A DNA stretch of 64,000 bases from Candidatus Zhuqueibacterota bacterium (GTDB lineage: Bacteria > Zhuqueibacterota > Zhuqueibacteria > Thermofontimicrobiales > Thiofontviventaceae). The notes under the pieces were generated by a model that was not told the origin of the DNA, ran no database searches, and saw only the letters and a list, made by a program, of their open reading frames with translations. The stretch is taken from positions 1-64,000 of the forward strand of contig JAFGOE010000035.1 in NCBI GenBank assembly GCA_016926625.1, in the 5' to 3' direction. Positions 17,087 through 28,687 of the stretch are shown here, piece after piece (the stretch's first letter is position 1; the number at the start of each line of letters is the position of its first letter). Both the position numbers and the translations under genes were made by a program.

Positions 17087-18214
17087 ATGCAAAAGATAAA
17101 GAGTATTATTAAAAAGGAATTTTTACAGGTATTCAGGGATAAAGCGATGGTGGCGATCATATTCGTGATGCCGATCCTACAACTGCTTATTTTGGGTCAT
17201 TCCATCTCTACCGATGTGAAGCGTATTCCGCTGGTTGTCTGTGACCTGGATAACACGCTCACAAGCCGCGACCTGATCCGTGATTTTCAGTATTCGGGAT
17301 ATTTTAACATCGATTATTATGAGCCGGATATAACCCGTTTAAGTCACTATCTAGACGATGGTGCTGCGACGATCGCTTTGTGTATTCCAAGTAATTTCGC
17401 CAAAGATTTAAGGAGACGGACCAGACCGGAGATCCAACTCCTCGTTGACGGACAGGATTCGAATAGCTCGCTGATCGCCCTGGGTTACGCGAATAACATC
17501 GTCCAGGCCTTTACGAAGACGATCCTGGAGCAACAGATCATGCAGGCCGCCTTATCAGGGCGACATGTTTATACAGTCACATCGGAAACGAGAATCTGGT
17601 ACAATCCAAATCTGCTCGCGAAAAATTATATGGTGCCGGGTATAATTGTGTTGCTTTTGACGATCGTATCGACTATTTTAACAGCGATGGGCATCGTTCG
17701 TGAGAAGGAGATCGGTACGCTGGAGCAACTCATGGTATCGCCGATCAAATCACATCAATTGATCATCGGGAAAACCGTACCATTTGCCATCCTGGGCCTG
17801 TTCGAGATGGGTTTCGCGATTGCAGTCGCCAAGTTATGGTACGACATCCCCATCGTCGGTAACCTGTTCATTTTACTATCGTTTGCGTTCGTGTTCATAT
17901 TCACCACGCTGGGACTGGGTATTTTCGTCTCTACAATTTCCCGCACACAGCAACAGGCGATGTTTATGGCCTGGTTCATCATGGTGTTCGCCATTCTGAT
18001 GTCCGGTTTCCTGTTCCCGATAGAAAATATGCCCAGATTTTTGCAGTATCTGACCTATATCAATCCAGTGCGTTATTTTATCGTCGTCGTCAGAGAATTA
18101 TTCTTGAAAGGAAGCGGATTTGACTATTTGTGGCCTCAGGGTTTAGTAATGACCTGTTTTAGCATACTGATCATCACCATTAGCGCATCCCGATTCCACA
18201 AGCGAATTAATTAA
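17087..18214 (+). CDS. ABC-2 type permease (YbhR-like)
   Basis: 375 residues from ATG 17087; an in-frame TTG at 17075 is the alternative. Same plan as its neighbour: N-terminal helix, periplasmic domain and a C-terminal bundle of helices. The coupling loop EKEIGTLEQLMVSPIKSHQLIIGK is conserved with the preceding permease. It closes the efflux cluster; the next gene, a RidA homologue, has its own strong ribosome site after 150 bp with no visible feature. Confidence 0.92.
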   Translation: MQKIKSIIKKEFLQVFRDKAMVAIIFVMPILQLLILGHSISTDVKRIPLVVCDLDNTLTSRDLIRDFQYSGYFNIDYYEPDITRLSHYLDDGAATIALCIPSNFAKDLRRRTRPEIQLLVDGQDSNSSLIALGYANNIVQAFTKTILEQQIMQAALSGRHVYTVTSETRIWYNPNLLAKNYMVPGIIVLLLTIVSTILTAMGIVREKEIGTLEQLMVSPIKSHQLIIGKTVPFAILGLFEMGFAIAVAKLWYDIPIVGNLFILLSFAFVFIFTTLGLGIFVSTISRTQQQAMFMAWFIMVFAILMSGFLFPIENMPRFLQYLTYINPVRYFIVVVRELFLKGSGFDYLWPQGLVMTCFSILIITISASRFHKRIN

Positions 18215-18367
18215 ACAGGATCATGATGATGGGTTGAACGGTATCGACTGTCACGAGCTTCTCAGGATGGCTCTGAATATAAAACGACATTCATATAAAC
18301 CATAATCATCAACAACGTATTAATCACCCATTAGCATCATCTACAATCATTAGCGAAGGAGGATATG

Positions 18368-18829
18368 ATGGACATCGAACGTAAACTCGAGCAGATGGGG
18401 TTTCAATTGCCAGAGACTCCGAAACCCGTGGCTGCCTATATCCCTGCTATCGTTGCAGGAGAATTTGTGTACACATCCGGACAAATACCCGTTCAGGGAG
18501 GTGAGGTAAAGTACAAGGGTAAGCTGGGGGAAAATATATCGTTAGAACAGGGATACGAGGCGGCCAGGATATGTGCGCTAAACGCCTTAAGTGCGATCAA
18601 GGGCGTAATCGGCGATCTGGACAGGATCGAGAAGGTCGTCAAAGTGGTCGGTTTCGTCAATTCAACTCACGATTTTACCCAGCAACCGGCCGTCGTGAAC
18701 GGAGCCTCGGAATTCTTAAAGCAGTTGTTCGGTGAACAGGGAAACCACGCGCGAAGTGCTGTCGGTATCGCACAACTTCCGTTAGGCGTTTCAGTGGAGG
18801 TGGAAATGATCGTTAAAATCAAGGCATGA
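18368..18829 (+). CDS. RidA/YjgF-family protein (LPSP-1-like subgroup)
   Basis: 153 residues. Two adjacent ATG codons exist at 18365 and 18368; AGGAGG at 18358-18363 gives a better spacing for the second. The fold signatures AGEFVYTSGQIPV, AARICALNALSAIKGVIGDLDRI and HARSAVGIAQLPLGVSVEVEMI are clear. Classical RidA deaminates reactive enamine/imine intermediates; the HARSAVGIAQLP motif places this protein in the ~150-residue subgroup whose substrate is less defined, and it lacks the canonical R/C-rich active site pattern. Cytosolic. Confidence 0.9.
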   Translation: MDIERKLEQMGFQLPETPKPVAAYIPAIVAGEFVYTSGQIPVQGGEVKYKGKLGENISLEQGYEAARICALNALSAIKGVIGDLDRIEKVVKVVGFVNSTHDFTQQPAVVNGASEFLKQLFGEQGNHARSAVGIAQLPLGVSVEVEMIVKIKA

Positions 18830-18893
18830 GATTCCTGTCGTCCGTTTTTCAAATTTCATTCTACGAATTTAGAAAATGAGAGAGGTAACATTC

Positions 18894-19955
18894 ATGAAAA
18901 AAACTATCAGTCGTCGTCGATTTCTGAGCAGTATGACGGCCATGGGCACTTTAGCCGCGATATATCCTGACCTCTATGCGATGCGGGAATCAGCCACTCA
19001 TTTGATTCGCCCCCCGCGACTGAAGAAGGGTGATACGCTGGGAATTATCACACCAGGCAGTGGTTATTCGAACTCAGGCGACATACGCGAGGGGATTGAG
19101 AACCTGCAGTCGCTTGGTTTCAAAGTAAAATCAGGTCAGCACATACGTGAACGGTACGGGTATCTGGCCGGTGCGGACGACCAGCGATTGAGCGACTTAC
19201 ATGCGATGTTCGCCGATCCTGAGGTCAACGGGATCATCACGCTGCGTGGTGGATACGGTACGATGCGCATTTTAGAGCGAATCGATTACAAACTCATCAA
19301 GCAGAACCCGAAAATCCTTATCGGTTACAGCGACATAACGGCGTTAAACATGGGGATTCACGCCATCACTGGCCTGGTCACATTCCACGGTCCGGTGGCC
19401 ACGTCGACGTTTACAGCATATACGAGACATTATTTCGAGGCGACGCTCATGTCGAACACAAAAACAGGGACGATCGAACACCCTGATCCCGGGGATACGC
19501 TGCATCCTACCTCGCGTTTCAACACTTTGCACGGAGGAAAAGCCAGCGGACCGCTGGTAGGAGGGAACCTTACCTTGATGACGGCCTTGTTGGGGACTCC
19601 CTTCGATTGTGACACGAAAGGGAAGATCGTGTTCATCGAAGAGGTAGGAGAGGAACCCTATGCCATCGACAGGATGCTTACTCAACTGTTGCTTGCCCAA
19701 AAATTACAGCATGCAGCAGGAATTGTGATCGATAGCTGTGACAAGTGCGGTGTCAGCGACTACAAACCATCGTTCAACAACTCACTGGGAGTCGAAGAAG
19801 TTTTTGAAGACAGGTTAAGTTCGTTGAACCTCCCGATCGTATTCGGTTTTTCCATCGGACACACGGCGGACAAACCGACGCTGCCGTTGGGCGTCACTGC
19901 CACTCTGGATGCAGATAAACGCACGCTATCGATCGATGAACCCGCAGTGAGTTGA
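18894..19955 (+). CDS. S66-family LD-carboxypeptidase / MccF-like, Tat-type leader
   Basis: 353 residues from ATG 18894, chosen over 18876 because GAGAGG is 9 bases upstream and the resulting N-terminus MKKTISRRRFLSS reads as a twin-arginine leader. Catalytic signatures of S66 peptidases are present: GYSDITALN (Ser nucleophile region), FIEEVGEEPYAIDRML (Glu) and GFSIGHTADKPTLPLG (His). LdcA removes the terminal D-Ala from tetrapeptides during murein recycling; MccF cleaves microcin C. A leader implies export, whereas recycling LdcA is cytosolic, so the role may be periplasmic murein trimming. Confidence 0.9.
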   Translation: MKKTISRRRFLSSMTAMGTLAAIYPDLYAMRESATHLIRPPRLKKGDTLGIITPGSGYSNSGDIREGIENLQSLGFKVKSGQHIRERYGYLAGADDQRLSDLHAMFADPEVNGIITLRGGYGTMRILERIDYKLIKQNPKILIGYSDITALNMGIHAITGLVTFHGPVATSTFTAYTRHYFEATLMSNTKTGTIEHPDPGDTLHPTSRFNTLHGGKASGPLVGGNLTLMTALLGTPFDCDTKGKIVFIEEVGEEPYAIDRMLTQLLLAQKLQHAAGIVIDSCDKCGVSDYKPSFNNSLGVEEVFEDRLSSLNLPIVFGFSIGHTADKPTLPLGVTATLDADKRTLSIDEPAVS

Positions 19956-19958
19956 TTG

Positions 19959-21005
19959 ATGAAGGTCGACAATTTTCAACGACGCCTGAACAGCATGTTC
20001 GATGAGCTGGTTCGTTCAGGGGGACGTATCATGCTGATAGGCGCCACCGATAGCGGCAAGACCACACTGACGAAGCAACTCCTCAACGTACTGACCGCGA
20101 AGGGAGGGCCTGTCGGTTTCCTCGATGCAGACATAGGACAATCGACCATCGGACTGCCCGGCACCATAGGAGCGGCTGTGTATCACACGTTCGACATGGA
20201 GATGGGCATGGAGCGGCAGGCAACCGATGTCGCTTATTCGTTCATCGGATCGTTCTCCCCTGTTCTTATACAGCTTGAAATGATCAGCGGCACGATGAAG
20301 ATGCTGCGTTTTCTGGATCAACGCGACTGTAAAGCCATCGTCATCGATACCACCGGTCTGGTCCATGGGAAGGTCGGAATCAGGTTAAAACGATATAAAA
20401 TCGAATGCATACGACCCGATCACATGATCTTCCTCATCGATGACAGGGATGTGTCTGTTTTAGGGGATTTGTATTCCGCATGCAGCGATACGAAAGTCCA
20501 TACGATCGGAAAGAATCCTCATGTCTCACAGCGTTCCATGGAAACGAGGCGCCAGTATCGCATGGAAAGATTCAGGAATCATTTTCGTCTGGCTGACGAA
20601 CTGGTAATACCTCTCCCCCGTTTCATCGAATGGCGAACGGACATCATCACGCGATCCGGCAATGATGTGCGCTTATCCGAATTCATCGAATCAAAATTAG
20701 ACAAACCGGTGCTATTTTCATCCATCGTTAACCGGATATTGGTATCGGTTATTGATACATGGACATATCATGATTTGCATTCATTAACAGGCCAGTTACC
20801 GGTAGATAGCTTCTATTTTGTGTCATCCCAACAGTTGCACAATCGCATGGTCGCCATCGAAAATTCAAATTTCGAATTCCTGACATGCGGAATTTTAAAG
20901 GTGTTCAATTTTTCAGAAGGCAGTCTCAGGATCAAAGGTCTGGATGCCATGAAAGCTGACTCTCATATCTTAAAAATAGGCAAAGAAGTCATTGATTTTT
21001 GTTAA
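19959..21005 (+). CDS. Clp1/Grc3-like P-loop polynucleotide 5'-hydroxyl kinase
   Basis: 348 residues. Walker A GATDSGKTT (~residue 28) is followed by GPVGFLDADIGQSTIGLPGTIG, the DxDxGQ...PG motif of the Clp1/Grc3/NOL9 kinases, and by VIDTTGLVHG (Walker B region). The C-terminal ~120 residues form a beta-rich module resembling the Clp1 C-terminal region. Family members phosphorylate 5'-OH RNA or DNA ends. The start codon lies 3 bp after the S66 peptidase stop, so the two are co-transcribed although no functional link is known. A hairpin follows. Confidence 0.82.
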   Translation: MKVDNFQRRLNSMFDELVRSGGRIMLIGATDSGKTTLTKQLLNVLTAKGGPVGFLDADIGQSTIGLPGTIGAAVYHTFDMEMGMERQATDVAYSFIGSFSPVLIQLEMISGTMKMLRFLDQRDCKAIVIDTTGLVHGKVGIRLKRYKIECIRPDHMIFLIDDRDVSVLGDLYSACSDTKVHTIGKNPHVSQRSMETRRQYRMERFRNHFRLADELVIPLPRFIEWRTDIITRSGNDVRLSEFIESKLDKPVLFSSIVNRILVSVIDTWTYHDLHSLTGQLPVDSFYFVSSQQLHNRMVAIENSNFEFLTCGILKVFNFSEGSLRIKGLDAMKADSHILKIGKEVIDFC

Positions 21006-21101
21006 GGTATGATTTTCACAAAAGGAAAACTTTTACTTGATTATGTAGTTAAATTTTATTACATTTTCGTTTGTATAATTCGATAAAATCAGATCGGTTA
21101 C

Positions 21102-21131
21102 AAAGGGCATCAGGAGGGGGATGCCCTTTTG
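21102..21131 (+). terminator. Hairpin terminator after the Clp1-like kinase
   Basis: A perfect 10-bp stem AAAGGGCATC (21102-21111) / GATGCCCTTT (21120-21129) with an 8-base loop, followed by TTGAT. The T tract is short, so termination may be partial. It separates the kinase gene from the PTS genes. Confidence 0.55.
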
Positions 21132-21180
21132 ATAATGATCTAATTCTACTGATTTGTCAGGACAACACTTGTAGAGTAAA

Positions 21181-21876
21181 ATGAATCTGCTAACCGAGTT
21201 ATTAATTATTACGATCTTCGGGGGAATTGTATCACTTGATACGACGGCTTGCTTTCAGATCATGATCAGCCAGCCGCTGGTCTCTTGTACGTTAGTTGGG
21301 TGGGCATTTGGTTATACAGAATTGGGATTGCTGATGGGGATTTTGATGCAGACGCCATGGCTATTGGAAATGCCTATCGGTGGTGCAAAGAACTCGGAGG
21401 GAAATCTTGGTTCTTTAGTCGCTGCAGGACTGGCAATTCATTTCGTCAACAACTCAATCACGCTGACCAACATCGCGATCGTGTTCGCCGTAGTATGGGG
21501 ATTAGTCGTGAGCTGGATCGGTTGGAAATTTGTCGAATCGATGAGGAGATCGAACGTAAAATTATCCTATCTTGCGGATAAGGCAGCGGAGAAAATTAAT
21601 TTATCACGGATCTCATGGTTACACCTGATCGGAACAGTCTACGCATTTTGGATAGGAGCAATCGTCACTTTCGTGAGCTTTCTTCTCGGCACGCTACTTT
21701 ACAGCCGCCTTGTCGCGTATGTACCCGACTTCTTTGACGTCCCCTTTGGTTATGCCAAATTTGGCTTGATGGCTCTGGGAGTGGGAGCTATGATCAGCAT
21801 GTTCTTGAATCGCAGGAACCTGATCTATTTTGTCGGCGGAGTGGTTATCTCATTAATCGTGGCAATCGTTTTTTAG
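21181..21876 (+). CDS. PTS system mannose-family IIC component
   Basis: 231 residues with several membrane helices. The N-terminal stretch ISQPLVSCTLVGWAFGYTELGLLMGILMQTPWL matches EIIC of the mannose/sorbose family, which forms the sugar-translocating channel together with IID. It starts a run IIC-IID-HPr-EI on the same strand, 11 bp before IID. No IIA or IIB gene is adjacent, so phosphoryl transfer to this permease needs partners encoded elsewhere. Confidence 0.88.
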   Translation: MNLLTELLIITIFGGIVSLDTTACFQIMISQPLVSCTLVGWAFGYTELGLLMGILMQTPWLLEMPIGGAKNSEGNLGSLVAAGLAIHFVNNSITLTNIAIVFAVVWGLVVSWIGWKFVESMRRSNVKLSYLADKAAEKINLSRISWLHLIGTVYAFWIGAIVTFVSFLLGTLLYSRLVAYVPDFFDVPFGYAKFGLMALGVGAMISMFLNRRNLIYFVGGVVISLIVAIVF

Positions 21877-21887
21877 AGAGACGGTGT

Positions 21888-22649
21888 ATGAATCGAATTC
21901 GAAAAAGAGATTTGCTTTCCGTTCTATTTCGATCATTTTACATTCAGAGTTCCTGGAATTTTGAGAGAATGTTGGGACTCGGTTTATGTTTTTGTCTGAT
22001 CCCGATCGCCAAACGTTTATGTACGACAGATGAAGAGATGGAAGAGTTTCTTAAGCGGCATCTCGATTTCTTCAACGCCCATCCGTACATGGCCTCATTT
22101 GCACTCGGATCACTGACCCGGCTTGAAGAGCAATCGATACTCAATAAATGGAAAGACAAGCGCCCGATCCTCGTTTTTAAAGAGCGCATGATGAGTCCAT
22201 TAGGAGCATTGGGAGACGCGTTCTTCTGGAATTCGGTGAAACCTCTGGCAGCAGTCATCGGCGTCATCCTGTCGCTCTATCTGGGGATTGTCGGTGTCAT
22301 CACATTTTTAGTGTTATACAACGTACCGCATCTTTATTATCGCGTCATGGGTATATATCTGGGTTATAAAAAAGGATTTGATATCATTCATGATTTATCG
22401 ATTCGGGGAACACAAAAATATTTTAAGAAGCTGAGTTACCTTATCGCCGGGATCACGGGTGTTTTGTTGGTTGCATTCGGTGATCATATTTTTCATAGCA
22501 ATTATGGAAACAAAGGATTGATATTTTTTCTGGTAATGTCGGCCGTTTCGATACCGGTGACATTCAAGCGAAGAATTACCATTGAATTTATGATACTGAT
22601 CACGTTGATCATTTCGATTACAATCGGATTATTAGTACAAAGCGGGTAA
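21888..22649 (+). CDS. PTS system mannose-family IID component
   Basis: 253 residues. The N-terminal half is cytosolic (RSFYIQSSWNFERMLGLGLCFCLIPIAKRL, EEFLKRHLDFFNAHPYMASFALGSLTRLEE), a signature of EIID proteins; the C-terminal half has hydrophobic segments. IID associates with IIC to make the translocator. At 253 residues it is near the lower family size. It lies between IIC and HPr genes with short gaps. Confidence 0.9.
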   Translation: MNRIRKRDLLSVLFRSFYIQSSWNFERMLGLGLCFCLIPIAKRLCTTDEEMEEFLKRHLDFFNAHPYMASFALGSLTRLEEQSILNKWKDKRPILVFKERMMSPLGALGDAFFWNSVKPLAAVIGVILSLYLGIVGVITFLVLYNVPHLYYRVMGIYLGYKKGFDIIHDLSIRGTQKYFKKLSYLIAGITGVLLVAFGDHIFHSNYGNKGLIFFLVMSAVSIPVTFKRRITIEFMILITLIISITIGLLVQSG

Positions 22650-22679
22650 CATCGCACAATTTATGCTGAAAGTTATGAC

Positions 22680-22943
22680 ATGAAAAAGACTGTCACCGTA
22701 CAAAATAAATTAGGAATACATGCTCGTCCGGCGGCGGAGTTAGTGAAATTAGCGTCAAAATTTAAATCGGAAATAATAATCGCTAAGAACGACCGAAAAG
22801 TAAACGGCAAAAGCATCATGGGCGTGATCACATTAGTCGCAGAATGCGGCAGTGAAATTGAAATAACGGCTAACGGGGTCGACGAACAGGATGCAATTAA
22901 CGCAATCATCGAACTTTTCAATAATAAATTTTACGAGGAGTAG
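22680..22943 (+). CDS. ptsH: Phosphocarrier protein HPr
   Basis: 87 residues. The active-site histidine lies in LGIHARPAAEL near residue 15, and a regulatory serine sits in GKSIMGV near 46, the site used by HPr kinase/phosphorylase. Presence of this Ser context suggests regulation by an HprK encoded elsewhere. HPr passes phosphate from EI to IIA proteins. The stop is immediately followed by the ATG of the EI gene. Confidence 0.95.
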   Translation: MKKTVTVQNKLGIHARPAAELVKLASKFKSEIIIAKNDRKVNGKSIMGVITLVAECGSEIEITANGVDEQDAINAIIELFNNKFYEE

Positions 22944-24701
22944 ATGTCACCCAAGCGTCTCCATCTCAGAATGAAAGGGGTAGCGGCATCACCTGGGATT
23001 GCCATCGGACAGGTCTACATATTGACCGGCAACATCGTCAAAGTGGAACAGCGAGATATCGATGCTCTCCAGGTTCAGGCCGAAGTCGAAAAATTTAAAA
23101 CAGCGCTTGAGCTTACGAAAAACGATTTAACCCGGATACAATCGAAGGCTAAGTCGAAGATGGGCAAAGAGGGCGACAAACTTTTCGATGTCTACCGATT
23201 GCTCCTCGAGGATGTATCGATTATTGACGAGACGATTGAGCGGATAAAAAACGAGAAGAAGAACGCCGATTATATTTACTATTCGGTGATGATCAAATTT
23301 CAAGAAATGCTGGAGGCGGCAACCGACGAGTATTTTGTGGGACGAGTCGCTGATATCCGTGATGTGAAACAGCGTGTCATACGGCACATCCAGGGGGAAA
23401 AGCATTCCTTCATGTTGCAGATTGACGACAAAGCCGTTATCGTGGCCCGCGAGCTGACACCGCTGGACACCGTGCAACTCGACAGATCCAAGGTGCTTGC
23501 ATTCGCCACAGACGTTGGAGGCAAGACGTCGCATGCTGCGATTATGGCTCAATCGCTGCAGATTCCGTCGGTAGTCGGCTTGAAAAACATATCGACGATG
23601 GTTCAGACCGGGGATACCGTCATCGTAAACGGCAAGGCCGGTGAGGTCATCATTAATCCGACCGATGATGAATTAACGTATTATCATCAGGCACAAGCGA
23701 AGATAAAGAGTTTAAGAGAGAAACTCGAGACTGTGGTGAAGCTACCCTGCCGAACCGTCGACGGGAAAGATATTGAACTGGCCGCGAACATCGAATTTCC
23801 GGGTGATATGGAAGCGGTAAAACGATATGGTGCCAGGGGGATCGGGTTATTTCGAACCGAGTATCAATATCTGGCCAAGGCGGAATTACCGACCGAAGAG
23901 GAGCAATATAAGGAATACTATTCCATAGCCGAACAGATGCATCCTGATACTGTCATCATTCGTACACTGGATATCGGAGGCGACAAGAAACCAAAATTTA
24001 TCGACATTCCCGAGGAGGACAACCCGTTCCTCGGGCTGCGTGCCATTCGTTACTGCCTCGATAATCCGGCGGTGTTTAAGTCGCAGCTGCGCGCGATCTT
24101 AAGAGCCAGTGTACTGGGTAATATCAAGATTCTGTTGCCCATGATTTCCTGCATGGATGAGGTGATGCGGGCCAAAGCGATTATCAATGAAGTCAAGCGA
24201 GATCTACGAAACGAGGGGATATCGTTTGATGAATCGATTGGATACGGCGCGATGATAGAAGTCCCCTCAGCCGCAATCATAGCCGATCTGATCGCTAAAG
24301 AAGTGGAATTCCTCAGCATCGGAACCAACGATCTGATCCAGTATACATTGGCAGTTGATCGTGGAAATGAACATATTTCATATTTATATAACAACTATGC
24401 CCTGGCAGTTTTACGGCTGATACAAAAAGTGATCAATGCAGGACACGAACAGGGCGTTTGGGTAGGGATGTGCGGTGAAATGGCAGCTGATCCAAAGATG
24501 ACAATGCTTTTAGTGGGGATGGGATTAGACGAGTTGAGTGTTACTCCCTCGATTCTTCCGGAGATAAAAACGATCATTCGATCGATTTCACTGAAAGAGA
24601 CCCGGCATATTGCGGAAAAGGTTTTTAAACAGACCTCATCCAGGGACGCCGAAAAATTTATCACAAAAGTTACGCAAAAGAGATTCAGTGATTTTATATG
24701 A
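22944..24701 (+). CDS. ptsI: Phosphoenolpyruvate-protein phosphotransferase (PTS enzyme I)
   Basis: 585 residues, full family length. The phospho-histidine is in GGKTSHAAIMAQ, the PEP-binding TIM barrel has GIGLFRTEYQYL and IRTLDIGGDKK, and the C-terminal catalytic cysteine region reads GVWVGMCGEMAAD. It autophosphorylates from PEP and loads HPr, whose gene abuts it without a gap. It completes the general PTS pair in the cytosol. Confidence 0.97.
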   Translation: MSPKRLHLRMKGVAASPGIAIGQVYILTGNIVKVEQRDIDALQVQAEVEKFKTALELTKNDLTRIQSKAKSKMGKEGDKLFDVYRLLLEDVSIIDETIERIKNEKKNADYIYYSVMIKFQEMLEAATDEYFVGRVADIRDVKQRVIRHIQGEKHSFMLQIDDKAVIVARELTPLDTVQLDRSKVLAFATDVGGKTSHAAIMAQSLQIPSVVGLKNISTMVQTGDTVIVNGKAGEVIINPTDDELTYYHQAQAKIKSLREKLETVVKLPCRTVDGKDIELAANIEFPGDMEAVKRYGARGIGLFRTEYQYLAKAELPTEEEQYKEYYSIAEQMHPDTVIIRTLDIGGDKKPKFIDIPEEDNPFLGLRAIRYCLDNPAVFKSQLRAILRASVLGNIKILLPMISCMDEVMRAKAIINEVKRDLRNEGISFDESIGYGAMIEVPSAAIIADLIAKEVEFLSIGTNDLIQYTLAVDRGNEHISYLYNNYALAVLRLIQKVINAGHEQGVWVGMCGEMAADPKMTMLLVGMGLDELSVTPSILPEIKTIIRSISLKETRHIAEKVFKQTSSRDAEKFITKVTQKRFSDFI

Positions 24702-24932
24702 TATATAATTTATAAGTGATCTGCTAACCACTGTTTCTCTATTCATAATCAGGCTCACCCATTCATTTTCGATTAACAATCTTTTGATAATCATTGACGG
24801 ATGCCTGTTTCATAGATATCGTTTTTCCAGAACGTCCTTTGAACGTTCAAGGGAGCTGGGTAAACGACAGTCGCGAATCATCATGATGTGGTTCCTGGTC
24901 ACGAGGATTAATTAATAGGGAGATTTAGATAC

Positions 24933-25985
24933 ATGAATAGGGATAAGATAAGTAAAATCGACAAATCCAACATGTTGAAGCTGCTGCTCTCGTTTCCGGA
25001 TCAGTTTGCAAAAGGACGTGAGATCGGAGAAAGTAATGATTTAAATATCGACCTCGATATACCAATCGATTCGATCGTATTTGCAGGCATGGGTGGTTCT
25101 GCGATTTCGGGTGATCTCGTGATCGCCTGTGTCGAGGATGAATTACAATTACCCATGGTGGTATCGCGGGATTACGAGCTGCCTTCTTTCGTCTCCGATA
25201 CATCGTTGGTATACATCATGAGTTACTCCGGGAACACCGAAGAGTCGGTGAGTGCCTATGCGCACGCGCGTGAACGCAATGCGGCCATCATCGTGGTGAC
25301 ATCGGGTGGGAAAATTGGTGAGTTAGCTGCTCGTGACAACGTACCGGTATTTAAGATCCCTGGCGGACAACCGCCAAGAACCGCACTGGGTTATATCATG
25401 CTTCCGATCCTGCTGTCACTGAGTCGATTCGGATTGATCCATGACATGACGAGCGATCTGAATGAAGCGGATGAGCTTTTGCGTGTTTTAGCCAGCCGAT
25501 ACGATCCGGAGCAGACAGATAACGCAGCGCTCCTGGCATCGGCAAGACTGGATCACAAGATTCCGATCATATACTCATCGACCGCTTTAATGAAAGTGGT
25601 GGCAATGCGATGGAAGTGTCAATTTAATGAGAACGCAAAGATACACTCATTTTACAATGTATTCCCTGAAATGAATCATAATGAGATCGTTGGATATGAT
25701 CAGCTTCAGGATATTTTTCAAAACTTTCAGGTGATTTTTTTAGAGGACGCCGATGATAACAGTCGCATAAAGAACCGGATGAATGTGACAGAAGAGATCT
25801 TGAAGCTGCAGCATCTGCCCGTTCTGAAATTTCAGACAGAGGGGCGATCGAGATTGGCTCGGCTCTTCTCACTCATTTATCTGGGAGATATGATAAGTTA
25901 TTATCTGGCGATTCATTATGGGGTCGATCCGACACCCATCAAAAATATTGATATTCTCAAAAAAGAATTAGAAAAAATAGCATAG
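24933..25985 (+). CDS. Bifunctional phosphoglucose/phosphomannose isomerase
   Basis: 350 residues with two SIS domains: GMGGSAISGDL and SYSGNTEESVSAY near the N-terminus, and the C-terminal signature FNENAKIHSFYNVFPEMNHNEIVGY, in which Glu and His act in ring opening and isomerisation. This archaeal/FCB type isomerises both Glc6P and Man6P to Fru6P. Its position after a mannose-type PTS fits entry of PTS-derived hexose phosphate into glycolysis. A GGGAGA site lies upstream of the ATG. The 231-bp gap before it shows nothing but a small palindrome TTGAACGTTCAA. Confidence 0.93.
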   Translation: MNRDKISKIDKSNMLKLLLSFPDQFAKGREIGESNDLNIDLDIPIDSIVFAGMGGSAISGDLVIACVEDELQLPMVVSRDYELPSFVSDTSLVYIMSYSGNTEESVSAYAHARERNAAIIVVTSGGKIGELAARDNVPVFKIPGGQPPRTALGYIMLPILLSLSRFGLIHDMTSDLNEADELLRVLASRYDPEQTDNAALLASARLDHKIPIIYSSTALMKVVAMRWKCQFNENAKIHSFYNVFPEMNHNEIVGYDQLQDIFQNFQVIFLEDADDNSRIKNRMNVTEEILKLQHLPVLKFQTEGRSRLARLFSLIYLGDMISYYLAIHYGVDPTPIKNIDILKKELEKIA

Positions 25986-26016
25986 TTACAGTTGACTTTT
26001 TACATGGAGGTAAATA

Positions 26017-28519
<2,503 letters not shown>

Positions 28520-28545
28520 TAAACTGAACTTCGATTCAAAAATAC

Positions 28546-28579
28546 AAAAACTCCGCTTTAACCAGGCGGAGTTTTTTTT
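28546..28579 (+). terminator. Rho-independent terminator of the metK-ahcY unit
   Basis: Stem CTCCGC (28551-28556) / GCGGAG (28566-28571), extended by A and T tracts on both sides, followed by eight T residues on the plus strand. The classic layout 30 bp after the ahcY stop makes this the clearest terminator in the window. Confidence 0.9.
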
Positions 28580-28687
28580 GCTGAATCCTGGTAAAATCTA
28601 TTTTCTGATAGTATTATCACATTTTCTTTATTATATTTATCAATGAATGCTCTTAACGAGCGTTATCGATAAATGTAAGGAGGCATC

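Noticed and set aside
25986-26016. Possible SAM riboswitch before metK
   Set aside because: The gap to the preceding gene is only 31 bp, too short for any SAM-I to SAM-IV type aptamer.
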